In this document: in pieces, positions 1 through 8,524 of the stretch
Layout: each line of letters begins with the position of its first letter
How positions within the stretch are numbered: position 1 is the stretch's first letter
Assembly (NCBI GenBank): GCA_963665555.2
Contig: OY762308.1
Span: forward strand, 2,480,001-2,544,000
Length of the DNA stretch: 64,000 bases
From: CAXXXW01 sp963665555
GTDB taxonomy: Bacteria > Pseudomonadota > Alphaproteobacteria > Thalassobaculales > Thalassobaculaceae
Direction: 5' to 3'
The notes under the pieces: generated by a model
What the model was told of the DNA's origin: nothing
What the model saw: only the letters and a program-made list of their open reading frames with translations
Databases searched by the model: none
Program-made: the position numbers and the translations under genes

Positions 1-576
1 CGGTTCTACGACCTGACCGGCGGCGTCTGCGCCGGGATGGCGGACTCGAAGATCCCCGACGCCCAGGCCGGCTTCGAGAAGGGCTACAACCACGCGCTGG
101 TCGGCAATTCCGGCGCCAACCTCGTCTACGAGGCGGCGGGGATGCACGCCAGCCTGCTCGGCGCCTGCATGGAGAGCGTGGTCATCGACAACGAGTCGAT
201 CGGCGCGGTGATGCGCACCGTGCGCGGCATCGAGATCGACGAGGACAGCCTGTCGGTGGAGACGATCCGGGAGGCCTGCGTCGGCGGGCCGGGGCATTTC
301 CTCGGCCACCGCCAGACGCTCTCCCGGATGGAGTCGGACTATGTCTATCCGGTGGTCGGCGACCGCGGCAGCCCCAAGGAATGGGCCGAGCGCGGCTCCA
401 CCACCATCGTCGAGCGCGCCCGCGCCGAGAAGGAGCGCATCCTGGCCGCCCACTTCCCGGCCCATATCGACGCCGCGACCGACGCAAGCCTGCGCGCCCG
501 CCACCGGATCGCGCTGCCCCGGAGCGCGATGGTCCCGGCGGGCGCGTCCGCCGCGCCGGGCGGGGCCGCGTCGTGA
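1..576 (+). CDS. MttB-family (trimethylamine methyltransferase-like) protein, 3' part
   Basis: The frame is open from the first base, so the gene starts before the window; 191 C-terminal residues are visible. They match the C-terminal region of the MttB/COG5598 superfamily, which moves methyl groups from methylated amines or betaines to a corrinoid protein. Visible family features are a Gly/Ala-rich barrel segment (HALVGNSGANLVYEAAGMHA) and the GGPGHFLGH segment before the C-terminal helices. The TGA overlaps the GTG of the next gene, a dimethylglycine dehydrogenase-like flavoprotein, so the two are translationally coupled and probably work on the same methylated amine. No in-frame amber codon (pyrrolysine) is seen in this part; the pyrrolysine position of true MttB would lie upstream. 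The substrate is unknown. Confidence 0.85.
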   Translation, partial: RFYDLTGGVCAGMADSKIPDAQAGFEKGYNHALVGNSGANLVYEAAGMHASLLGACMESVVIDNESIGAVMRTVRGIEIDEDSLSVETIREACVGGPGHFLGHRQTLSRMESDYVYPVVGDRGSPKEWAERGSTTIVERARAEKERILAAHFPAHIDAATDASLRARHRIALPRSAMVPAGASAAPGGAAS

Positions 577-3008
577 AGGCCCGCGCCAGCGTCGTCGTGA
601 TCGGCGGCGGCGTCGTTGGGTGCGGCGTGCTGTGGCACCTGGCGCGGCGCGGCGTCCGCGACGCCGTGCTGGTAGAGCGCGGCGAACTGACCTCCGGCTC
701 GACCTGGCACGCCGCCGGCAACTGCCCGGCCTTCGCCACGGGCTGGAGCGCGATGCGCTTCCAGAGCCATGGCGTCCTGCTCTACGCCGGCCTCGCGGCG
801 GAGACGGGCTACCCGATAAACCACCACGTCACCGGCTCGATCCGGCTGGCCCGGACGCAAGCGCGGATGGACGAATTCCGCCACGTCGCCGGCATGGCGC
901 GCCGCCAGGGCCTCGGCTTCGAGATGCTGGCGCCGGCCGAAATCCGCGAGCGCCACCCCTTCGTCGCGACGGACGGCGTGCTGGGCGGCCTATGGGACCC
1001 GCACGACGGCGACATCGACCCCAGCCAGGCGACCCAGGCCTTCGCCAGGGGCGCGCGCGACGCCGGGGCCGAGATTTACCGCTTCACGCGGGTCGAGGGG
1101 CTGGAGCCCCGGCCCGGCGGCGGCTGGACGGTCCATACCGACAAGGGGAGCATCGCCGCCGGCGCCGTGGTCAACGCGGCCGGCTTCCGGGGCGGCGAGG
1201 TCGCGGCGATGGCGGGCCACGAGCTTCCGCTGGTCTCGATGGCGCACCAGTACCTGGTGACGGAGCCGGTCCCGGAACTGGCGGGGCGCGCCGGCAAGCT
1301 CCCCCTGCTGCGCGACCCGGACGACAGCTACTACCTGCGCCAGGAGGGCGACGGGCTGGTGCTCGGCGTCTACGAGCGCCGCCCCTCGCCGCGCTGGATC
1401 GACGGCCTGCCCGACGACTTCGCCTTCCAGCTCTATCCCGACGACATGGAGCGGATCGAGTGGCATGTCGCGCAGGCCTGCGCCCGCGCGCCGATCCTGG
1501 GGTCGGTCGGCGTGCGCCGGACGATCAACGGGCCGATCCCCTACGCGCCGGACGGGCTGCCGCTGGTCGGGCCGGCGCGGGGGCTGCGCGACTTCTACCA
1601 TTGCTGCGCCTTCAGCTTCGGGATCGCGCAGGCGGGCGGAGCGGGCAAGGTCATCGCGGAATACATCCTGGACGGCGCGCCGGAATGGGACATGTGGGCG
1701 ATCGACCCGCGCCGTTACGCCGGCTACGCGACGAAGGCCTACGCGGTCGCCCGCGCCGTCGAGACCTACGGGAACGAATACGCCATCGCCTTCCCGGACG
1801 AGGAGCGGCCGGCCGGCCGGCCCGCGCTCGCCTCGCCGCTTTACGGCGCGCTGCGGGCCAGGGGGGCGGTGTTCGGGGCGCGCGGCGGCTGGGAGCGGGC
1901 GACCCGGTTCGCCGCCGCGCCGGAGGACGCGCGGGAGGAGCCGAGCTTCCGCCGCCCCCGCTGGTTCGAGGCGGTGGGCGCCGAATGCCGCGCCGTGCGC
2001 GACCGGGCCGGCGCGATCGACCTGCCGGGGTTCTCGAAATTCGTCGTCTCCGGCCCCGGCGCGGCCGGCTGGCTCGACGGCATGGTCTGCGGCCGGTTGC
2101 CGCGCGAGGGCCGGGTCTCGCTCGCCTACATGCTGGACGAAACGGGCGGGATCGTTTCCGAGTTCACGATAACCCGCCTCGCGGCGGACCGTTTCCTGCT
2201 GACAAGCGCGGCGGCGGCGCTTTGGCACGACGAGGACTGGATGCGGGCGCGCCTCCCCGCCGGCGGCTCCGTCGAAATCCGCGACGAGAGCGCGGCGCGC
2301 GCGACGCTGGCGCTGGCCGGGCCGCGGGCGCGCGACATCCTCTCCGCGATGACGGACGCCGACCTCTCCAACGCCGCCTTCCCCTGGATGTCGGCGCGCG
2401 GGATCGAGATCGGCATGGCCCGCGTGCTGGCGCTGCGCGTGAGCTACACCGGCGAACTCGGCTGGGAACTGCACATGCCGGCGGAATGCGCGACCGGCGT
2501 TTACGAGCGCCTGCTGGAGGCGGGGGCGGCGCGCGGGATGGTCGATTTCGGCCTGTACGCGCTGGAGTCGATGCGGCTGGAGAAGGGCTACGCCGCCTGG
2601 CAGGCCGACCTGACGCGCGAATACACGCCCGCCATGGCCGGCCTCGACCGTTTCGTCGACCTCTCGAAGGGCGCGTTCGTCGGCCGCGACGCGCTGCTGC
2701 GCGAGCGCGAGGCCGGCGGCCCGGCGGAGCGGCTGGCGACGCTGGTCGTGGACGCGGCGCCGGGGGAGGCGGCGGCCGACGCGCCGACCTGTTCCCCGGT
2801 GTTCGTCGGCGGGGAGGCCGCGGGCCTCGCCACCTCCGGGGGCTACGGCCACCGCGTCGGCGCGAGCATCGCGCTCGCCTACCTGCGCCCGGACCTCGCG
2901 GCGCCGGGGACGCGGCTCGAAATCGAAATTCTCGGCGCGCGCCGCCCGGCCGTCGTCGCGCCGGCGCGCGCGCTCTACGACCCCGAGAACGCGCGGCCGC
3001 GCGCCTGA
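573..3008 (+). CDS. FAD-dependent dimethylglycine/sarcosine dehydrogenase-like oxidoreductase
   Basis: An 811-residue protein, the usual length of the dimethylglycine/sarcosine dehydrogenase family. The GTG start at 573 overlaps the upstream stop and places the FAD-binding GGGVVG at residues 11-16. The segment STWHAAGN around residues 43-50 carries His46, equivalent to the histidine that binds FAD covalently in this family. The DAO-type oxidoreductase domain covers about residues 5-370. A GcvT/aminomethyltransferase-like folate-binding region (about 430-800, with GELGWELHMP near 624) follows, so demethylation could be coupled to tetrahydrofolate. With the MttB-family gene and the following VOC protein it suggests catabolism of an N-methylated compound. 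The exact substrate cannot be read from the sequence. Confidence 0.9.
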   Translation: MKARASVVVIGGGVVGCGVLWHLARRGVRDAVLVERGELTSGSTWHAAGNCPAFATGWSAMRFQSHGVLLYAGLAAETGYPINHHVTGSIRLARTQARMDEFRHVAGMARRQGLGFEMLAPAEIRERHPFVATDGVLGGLWDPHDGDIDPSQATQAFARGARDAGAEIYRFTRVEGLEPRPGGGWTVHTDKGSIAAGAVVNAAGFRGGEVAAMAGHELPLVSMAHQYLVTEPVPELAGRAGKLPLLRDPDDSYYLRQEGDGLVLGVYERRPSPRWIDGLPDDFAFQLYPDDMERIEWHVAQACARAPILGSVGVRRTINGPIPYAPDGLPLVGPARGLRDFYHCCAFSFGIAQAGGAGKVIAEYILDGAPEWDMWAIDPRRYAGYATKAYAVARAVETYGNEYAIAFPDEERPAGRPALASPLYGALRARGAVFGARGGWERATRFAAAPEDAREEPSFRRPRWFEAVGAECRAVRDRAGAIDLPGFSKFVVSGPGAAGWLDGMVCGRLPREGRVSLAYMLDETGGIVSEFTITRLAADRFLLTSAAAALWHDEDWMRARLPAGGSVEIRDESAARATLALAGPRARDILSAMTDADLSNAAFPWMSARGIEIGMARVLALRVSYTGELGWELHMPAECATGVYERLLEAGAARGMVDFGLYALESMRLEKGYAAWQADLTREYTPAMAGLDRFVDLSKGAFVGRDALLREREAGGPAERLATLVVDAAPGEAAADAPTCSPVFVGGEAAGLATSGGYGHRVGASIALAYLRPDLAAPGTRLEIEILGARRPAVVAPARALYDPENARPRA

Positions 3009-3083
3009 GCGCCGGCCCCCGGCCTTGCCGGGCGCGGCGCGGCGGCGCAGGATGCCCGAAACGCATCGAAGCCGGAGGACGCC

Positions 3084-3545
3084 ATGGGCGAGACGCAGGG
3101 AAAGCCGGCCGGCAAGGCCCGCGCGGTCGGCATCAACCATATCGGGCTGGAGGTCGGCGACATCGACGAGGCGCTGGAGTTCTACGGCGCGCTCTTCGAC
3201 TTCACGCTGCGCGGCCGGAGCGGGAACCACGCCTTCATCGACATGGGCGACCAGTTCCTGAACCTGAGCGCCCCGCGCCGGCAGCCGCCCGACGACGCGC
3301 GCCATTTCGGCTTCGTGGTGGACGACCCGGAGGCGGCGAAGGCGGCGCTGCGCGAACGGGGCGTCGAGATTATCGGGCCGCGCGAGAACAATTTCCGCGA
3401 TCCCTGGGGCAACCGGATCGAGATCGTCGGCTACCGGGGCGTCCAGTTCTCCAAGACCGATGGCGTGCTTTCGGGCATGGGCCTGGACGGGCTGGACAAG
3501 ACCGAGGCGGCGCGCAAGGAGCTGGCCGACAAGGGCCTCGCCTGA
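3084..3545 (+). CDS. VOC (glyoxalase/bleomycin-resistance) family protein
   Basis: A 153-residue single-domain vicinal oxygen chelate protein. The start of the fold is seen in GINHIGLEVGDIDEALEFYG (about residues 16-35), and the second half in HFGFVVDDPEAA and the DPWGNRIEIVGY motif near residues 110-121. His19 and the late Glu are candidate metal ligands. It follows the flavoprotein gene by 75 bp on the same strand and may belong to the same transcript. VOC proteins include lyases, isomerases and dioxygenases, so no reaction is assigned. Confidence 0.85.
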   Translation: MGETQGKPAGKARAVGINHIGLEVGDIDEALEFYGALFDFTLRGRSGNHAFIDMGDQFLNLSAPRRQPPDDARHFGFVVDDPEAAKAALRERGVEIIGPRENNFRDPWGNRIEIVGYRGVQFSKTDGVLSGMGLDGLDKTEAARKELADKGLA

Positions 3546-3568
3546 GCCGGGCGGGTCCGGCGCGGCCG

Positions 3569-4522
3569 CTACCGCCGGGCCGCGACCGCCAGGGCCAGCA
3601 CGCAGAGGATTTCGAACATCAGCGTCGCGCCGGCCAGCGCCGTGACGCCGGACGGGTCGAAGGGCGGCGACACCTCGACGACATCGCCGCCCACCAGGTC
3701 CAGCCCGGCAAGGCCGCGCACCAGCGCCTGCCCCTCGAAGGAGGTGAAGCCGCCGATCTCCGGCGTGCCGGTGCCCGGCGCGTAGGCGGGGTCGAGCGCG
3801 TCGATGTCGAAGGAGATGTATGTCGGCCCGTCGCCGACGACCCGGCGCGCCTCGGCGATCGTCGCCTCGATCCCCATCTCGCGGGCCTCGTGCATCTGGA
3901 TAACCCGCATTCCGCGGTCGTAGCTGAATTTCCACTGGTCGCGGTCGGCCAGCGCGCCCCGGATGCCGATCTGGACCGTGCGTTCCGGGTCCAGCAGCCC
4001 CTCGTCCACCGCGCGCGAGAACGGCGCCCCGTGGTGGAAGCGCGAGCCGAGATGGCCCTCGCCGGTGTCGCAATGGGCGTCGATATGCACCATGCCCACC
4101 GGCCGGTCGCGCCCCAGCACGCGCAGGATCGGCAGCGAGACCGAATGGTCGCCGCCGACGGCCAGCGGCGTCGCCCCCGCCGCGCGGAGCGGCTCGAAGG
4201 CGCGCTCGATTTCCTTGTGCGCGTTCTCCAGGTGGAAGGGCTTCTCGACGAAGGCGTCGCCCACGTCGGCCGCCATCGCCAGTTCGAAGGGCGCGACGCC
4301 GGTCGCCTGGTTCACCAGCCGCATCAGCGAGGACTGGTTGCGCACCTCGCGCGGCCCGTGCCGCGCGCCGGGCCGGTTGGTCACGCCGCCGTCGTAGGGA
4401 ACGCCGATCATGGCGATGTCGATCCCCTCGGCGCTTTCGCGCCACGGCGCGCGCATGAAGCTGGGCAGGCCGAGATAGCGCGGGCGCGCCATCCGTTCGA
4501 GGTCGCTTGGGTCCATGGCCAT
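3569..4522 (-). CDS. speB: Agmatinase-like ureohydrolase
   Basis: A 317-residue member of the arginase/agmatinase family, which hydrolyses a guanidino group to urea plus an amine using two Mn ions. All metal-binding motifs are present: GGDHSV, DAHCDT and SFDIDALDPAYAPG. The extra N-terminal residues possible in this frame are unlike the family, so the ATG at 4522 (or 4516, two codons later) is preferred. The true substrate could be agmatine, guanidinobutyrate or a related compound; paralogues with these motifs differ in specificity. It is convergent with the VOC gene (23 bp between stops) and divergent from the dehalogenase. Confidence 0.88.
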   Translation of the reverse strand: MAMDPSDLERMARPRYLGLPSFMRAPWRESAEGIDIAMIGVPYDGGVTNRPGARHGPREVRNQSSLMRLVNQATGVAPFELAMAADVGDAFVEKPFHLENAHKEIERAFEPLRAAGATPLAVGGDHSVSLPILRVLGRDRPVGMVHIDAHCDTGEGHLGSRFHHGAPFSRAVDEGLLDPERTVQIGIRGALADRDQWKFSYDRGMRVIQMHEAREMGIEATIAEARRVVGDGPTYISFDIDALDPAYAPGTGTPEIGGFTSFEGQALVRGLAGLDLVGGDVVEVSPPFDPSGVTALAGATLMFEILCVLALAVAARR

Positions 4523-4670
4523 CGGGCGGCTCCGGGCGGGCTTCGGGATCGCCGCCAGTCTGGCGCGATCCGCCCGGCCGCGCAACGCCGCGGGAGGGCT
4601 TCCCGCCGGGCCGGCGGCGGCGTATATCCCCGCGCGACGGAACCGAACCGAACGGGCGGGAGGGAACGCC

Positions 4671-5411
4671 ATGGCGAAGCGGCTGGCCGGTTACGAGGCG
4701 CTCGTCTTCGACTGCTACGGCACGCTGATCGACTGGGAGACCGGCATCCGCGCGGCGGCGCGGCCGCTGCTGGCGGCGAACGGGGAGCGGGGCGCGGCGG
4801 TCGCGGACGCCGACATCCTGCGCGCCTTCGCCGAGGCCGAGGGCGCGGCGCAGCGCGCGGCGCCGGACCTGCGCTACCCGGAGATACTGGAGCGGACCCA
4901 CCGGGGCATCGCCGGCGCGCTCGGCCTGGAGACGACCGAGGCGCTCGACCGGGGTTTCGGCGCCTCGGTCGCGGACTGGCCAGCCTTCCCCGACAGCGCC
5001 GAGGCGCTGGCCGCGCTCGCGGAGCGCTACAGGCTGGTCGTGCTCTCCAACGTGGACCGGGAGAGTTTCGGGGCCTCGAACGACCGGCTGGGGGTTGCGT
5101 TCGACGCCATCTACACGGCGCAGGACATCGGCTCCTACAAGCCCGACCCGCGCAACTTCCGCTACGCGATCGACCGGGTGGGGGCGGATTTCGGGATCGC
5201 GGCGGAGGGCATCCTGCACACGGCGCAGTCGATGCACCACGACCTCGCGCAGGCCGCCGCGCACGGCCTGGCGACGGCCTGGATCGACCGCCAGCGCCTG
5301 TCGGAAGGCGGCGACTGGGGCGCCACCGCCCCGGTCGAAAACGCGCCGGAGCCGGATTTCGTGTTCTTCACGCTCGGCGAAATGGCGGAGGCGGTCCGCC
5401 GGGAGGGGTAA
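4671..5411 (+). CDS. Haloacid dehalogenase, type II (HAD superfamily)
   Basis: A 246-residue HAD hydrolase. Motif I is VFDCYGTLIDWE near residues 10-21, with Asp12 as the expected nucleophile. Motif II is the SNVDRE segment and motif III is YKPDPRNF. The CYGTLID signature and length point to the L-2-haloacid dehalogenase (type II) subfamily rather than phosphatases, although the physiological substrate may not be halogenated. The ATG at 4671 follows a GGGAGG-like ribosome binding site. The gene ends head-on against a small minus-strand gene. Confidence 0.82.
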   Translation: MAKRLAGYEALVFDCYGTLIDWETGIRAAARPLLAANGERGAAVADADILRAFAEAEGAAQRAAPDLRYPEILERTHRGIAGALGLETTEALDRGFGASVADWPAFPDSAEALAALAERYRLVVLSNVDRESFGASNDRLGVAFDAIYTAQDIGSYKPDPRNFRYAIDRVGADFGIAAEGILHTAQSMHHDLAQAAAHGLATAWIDRQRLSEGGDWGATAPVENAPEPDFVFFTLGEMAEAVRREG

Positions 5412-5675
5412 CGGGAAGCCGCCCGAACCGCCGGCCTCCGCGGCCGCGGGCAGGCGGCTTCCCGCCTTCAGCCGCTCCGCGGCGCGCGCGACGGCGCGGC
5501 GCCAATCCTCCTCGGAGAACCCCGCCGCCGCGCAATCCGGCCGGTCGGGAAACGACATCCGGCCGTCCTCGCCCAGCGTGACGCGGCCGAGATAGTCCGC
5601 GCCGAAATAGATTTCGGCCATCAGGCCGTCGAAGTCGACGTCGCTCGCAACCATGAAGCTGAACCGGGAGTCCAT
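5412..5675 (-). CDS. Small hypothetical protein with no local stop codon
   Basis: A strong ribosome binding site (GGAGGA about nine bases upstream) precedes the ATG at 5675. The product begins MDSRFSFMVASDVDFDGLMA and continues with EIYFGADYLG and an acidic/aromatic segment that looks like real protein. The frame has no stop at the end of the gene space: it stays open antisense through the dehalogenase and beyond, down to 990. The lower bound given here is only the edge of the convergent gene. A TGA in a neighbouring frame lies at 5468-5470, directly after the helical part, so a one-base indel (mutation or sequencing error) would end a protein of about 68 residues. Function unknown. Confidence 0.5.
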
Positions 5676-5909
5676 CGCGTGGGTCCTCCGGCCGATTTGC
5701 TCGGGCGCGCAAAAGTCCCCTGAACCGCCGGCGTCGGTCAACCCGCCGCCTCGGACGGCGAGGCCCGGAATAGCTGGCGGCGCGGTTTCCCTCGACTCGC
5801 GCCGCCGCGCGGCGTATGGAGGCTTCGGCGCTTGAGTCACACGTATACCGGGGCCGAGGCCGCGCGAGGATGTTACGACCCTCCAGGCGCCAACCTTTCC
5901 CCGCTTCCG

Positions 5910-6590
5910 TCAAAAAGCCCCCCTCGCCCGCGCGCCGGCCGCGACGCGCAGCAGCGAGGGCACCCGCGCCATGTCGTCGAACACGGCCTTGCAGCCGGCG
6001 GCGCGCAGCGTTTCGCGGCCGGTCGCGGCGGCGTAGCCGAAAACCATCATCCCGGCCGCGACGCCCGCCGCCGCGCCGCGCGCGCTGTCCTCCACCACGA
6101 CGCAGCGGGCCGGGTCCGCCCCCATCCGGGCGGCGCAGCGCAGGTAGAGGTCCGGCGCCGGCTTGGGCGCCGCCACGTGGTCGGCCGAGAACACCCGCCC
6201 CGCGAAGCGCTCCGACAGGCCGGCCGCGCCGAGCGTAACCTCGATCTTCGCCGGCGGGCCGTTCGAGCCGACGCAGACCGGCACGCCCGCCGCCTCGATC
6301 TCGTCGAGCGCGGCGACGACGCCCGGTATCGGGTCGAGGCCCCGGCGGAAGACCGCGAACTGGCGCTCGTACACGCGCGCGATCCAGCCCTCGGGCAGCG
6401 CGCGGCCCAGCCGCGCCTCCGCCTCGGCCGCGATCTGCGTGAGCTTGCCGCCGCGGAACGCCTCCAGCGCCTCGGCGGCCGTTGTCGGCAGGCCGGCCTC
6501 GGTCAGCGCCTCGGCGACCAGCCGGTTGGCGACGGGTTCGGTGTCCACCAGCACGCCGTCGCAGTCGAAAACCACCAGGTCCCAGTCCAT
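5910..6590 (-). CDS. HAD-superfamily phosphatase (phosphoglycolate phosphatase / beta-phosphoglucomutase-like)
   Basis: A 226-residue HAD subfamily IA protein. Motif I is VVFDCDGVLVDTEP (nucleophile Asp at about residue 8), motif II is VGSNGPP, motif III includes APKPAPDLYL and motif IV is VVVEDSARG. The alpha-helical cap lies between residues 20 and 85. The ATG at 6590 places motif I at the N-terminus as usual; the longer frame upstream is not conserved-looking. It is divergent from amtB across a 124-bp gap. It probably acts on a small phosphorylated metabolite; the substrate cannot be fixed. Confidence 0.85.
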   Translation of the reverse strand: MDWDLVVFDCDGVLVDTEPVANRLVAEALTEAGLPTTAAEALEAFRGGKLTQIAAEAEARLGRALPEGWIARVYERQFAVFRRGLDPIPGVVAALDEIEAAGVPVCVGSNGPPAKIEVTLGAAGLSERFAGRVFSADHVAAPKPAPDLYLRCAARMGADPARCVVVEDSARGAAAGVAAGMMVFGYAAATGRETLRAAGCKAVFDDMARVPSLLRVAAGARARGAF

Positions 6591-6714
6591 GGCCCGCCCA
6601 TAGCCGGTTTCGGCCCGGCGCGGAACCCCCCGGCCGCGCGGGATTTTCCGGTTGCGGGCGCGTCGCGCGAAATCGTATAGGGGCGCGCACGGTTTCGCAG
6701 GGGAGGCCCCAGGA

Positions 6715-8028
6715 ATGGATATTCGCCGCTCGGTCCGCCGGACCGCCGTCTTCGCGGCGCCCGCCGCCGCGATGTTCGCGGCCGGGCCCGCCATGGCCGC
6801 CGACGGGCTTTCGAGCGGCGACACGGCCTGGATACTGACGGCGACCGCGCTGGTCCTGTTCATGACCCTGCCGGGCCTTTCGCTGTTCTACGCCGGGCTG
6901 GTGCGCGCCCGCAACGTGCTCTCGGTGCTGATGCACTGTTTCGCGATCGCGTGCCTGGCCTCGGTGCTGTGGCTGCTCGTGGTTTACAGCCTCGCCTTCG
7001 GCGACGGCGGCGCCGCGCAGCCGATTATCGGCGGCCTCGGCAAGGCGTTCCTGTCGGGCGTCGGGACGGACACGATGGCCGGCTCGATCCCCGAAACCGT
7101 GTTCTTCATGTTCCAGATGACCTTCGCGATCATCACCCCGGCGCTGATCGTCGGCGCCTTCCCGGAGCGGATAAAGTTCTCCGGGATGCTGCTGTTCGCG
7201 GCGCTGTGGCTGGTCCTCGTCTACGCGCCGGCCTGCCACTGGGTTTGGGGCGGCGGCTGGCTCGCCGACATGGGCGTGATGGACTTCGCCGGCGGCATCG
7301 TGGTGCACGCGACGGCCGGCGTCTCGGCCCTGGTGCTGGTCATGGTCCTCGGCAAGCGGCGCGGCTTCCCGAGGGAGATCCGCCCGCCGCACAACCCCGG
7401 CCTGACCGTGGTGGGCGCCTGCATGTTGTGGGTCGGCTGGTTCGGCTTCAACGCCGGCAGCCAGCTGGCGGCGGATGGCGGCGCGGGCATGGCGATGGTC
7501 GTCACGCACATCTCCGCCGCCGTCGCCTCGCTGACCTGGGCGGCCGTGGAGTGGGGCAAGTTCGGCAAGCCGAGCGTCGTCGGCATCGTGACCGGCATGG
7601 TGGCCGGGCTGGCGGCGATCACGCCGGCCTCGGGCTTCGTCGGGCCGCTCGGCGCGGTCGTCATCGGCCTGCTGGCCGGCTTCCTGTGCCAGTGGTTCGC
7701 CACCTGGATCAAGTTCAGGCTGGAGATCGACGACTCCCTCGACGTGTTCGCGGTCCACGGCGTGGGCGGCGTTCTGGGCACGCTGCTGGCGGCGGTGTTC
7801 GCGGCCGAGAGCCTCGGCGGCGGCGGCCTCGCCGAGGGCGCGACGATGGGGAGCCAGTTCCTGGTCCAGCTTGTCGGCGTGGTCGCGGTCGCGGCGCTTT
7901 CGGCCGTCGGGACCTTCGTCATCGCCAAAATCGTCGCCGCGACGACCGGCCTGCGCGCCACCGAGGAGGAGGAGATCGACGGCCTCGACATTTCCGCCCA
8001 CGGCGAACGGGGCTACGATCTCAGCTGA
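6715..8028 (+). CDS. amtB: Ammonium transporter
   Basis: A 437-residue inner-membrane Amt/Rh channel. An N-terminal signal peptide (cleavage near PAMAADG) is followed by about eleven hydrophobic helices. The twin pore histidines are visible: His198 in VVHATAGVSA and His348 in VFAVHGVGGV. The Amt signature DFAGG lies just before the first. The ATG at 6715 has a GGGGAGG ribosome binding site. The gene for the PII protein that would gate it lies 35 bp downstream. No sigma-54 promoter was recognised in the 124-bp upstream gap. Confidence 0.95.
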   Translation: MDIRRSVRRTAVFAAPAAAMFAAGPAMAADGLSSGDTAWILTATALVLFMTLPGLSLFYAGLVRARNVLSVLMHCFAIACLASVLWLLVVYSLAFGDGGAAQPIIGGLGKAFLSGVGTDTMAGSIPETVFFMFQMTFAIITPALIVGAFPERIKFSGMLLFAALWLVLVYAPACHWVWGGGWLADMGVMDFAGGIVVHATAGVSALVLVMVLGKRRGFPREIRPPHNPGLTVVGACMLWVGWFGFNAGSQLAADGGAGMAMVVTHISAAVASLTWAAVEWGKFGKPSVVGIVTGMVAGLAAITPASGFVGPLGAVVIGLLAGFLCQWFATWIKFRLEIDDSLDVFAVHGVGGVLGTLLAAVFAAESLGGGGLAEGATMGSQFLVQLVGVVAVAALSAVGTFVIAKIVAATTGLRATEEEEIDGLDISAHGERGYDLS

Positions 8029-8063
8029 CCGGCCGCGCCGAACCGCGCCGGGGGGAGGACCCG

Positions 8064-8402
8064 ATGAAACTGATCGTCGCCATCATCCAGCCGCACCGCC
8101 TCGACAATGTGCGCGAGGCGCTGGCGGGCGTGGGCGTCGTCGGCATGACCGCGAGCGAGGTCCAGGGCTACGGCCGCCAGGGCGGCCACCGGGAAATCTA
8201 CCGCGGCGCCGAGTACGAGGTGCACTTCACGCCCAAGACCAAGATCGAGGTCGCGGTCCGCGACGAGGACGAGGACCGCGCCGTCGAGGCCATCCAGGCC
8301 GCCGCCCGCACCGGGCGGATCGGCGACGGCAAGCTGTTCGCGCTCGACCTCTCCCGCGCCGTGCGCGTGCGCACCGGCGAGGAGGGCGAGGCGGCGCTCT
8401 AG
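8064..8402 (+). CDS. glnK: Nitrogen regulatory protein P-II
   Basis: A 112-residue PII signal protein. Key residues are all present: Gln39 and Lys58 for 2-oxoglutarate/ATP binding, Tyr51 at the tip of the T-loop (uridylylation site, in IYRGAEYEV) and the C-terminal TGRIGDGKLF segment. It sits 35 bp after amtB with a GGGGGAGG ribosome binding site, so it probably binds AmtB to close the channel when nitrogen is ample. The order amt then PII is the reverse of the usual glnK-amtB arrangement. GlnB and GlnK cannot be told apart by sequence alone; context favours GlnK. Confidence 0.94.
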   Translation: MKLIVAIIQPHRLDNVREALAGVGVVGMTASEVQGYGRQGGHREIYRGAEYEVHFTPKTKIEVAVRDEDEDRAVEAIQAAARTGRIGDGKLFALDLSRAVRVRTGEEGEAAL

Positions 8403-8524
8403 GCCCGCCCGCGCCCGGACCGGCCGGGCCGGGGCCGCGCCCGCCGTCCCCCGCGGGGCTTGCAATCCGCCGGCCGGCGCGCGAGCCTTGGCGGCGACCG
8501 CGCCACCGCCGAGGGAGCCCCGCC

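Noticed and set aside
341..5581. Very long plus-strand ORF of over 1700 codons, and the minus-strand partner from 990 to 5840
   Set aside because: Both lie across well-recognised genes in other frames, are made of Arg/Ala/Gly-rich low-complexity sequence and reflect the scarcity of stop codons in this G+C-rich DNA.
6591..6714. Sigma-54 promoter for amtB
   Set aside because: No TGGCAC-N5-TTGC-like sequence was found in this gap.
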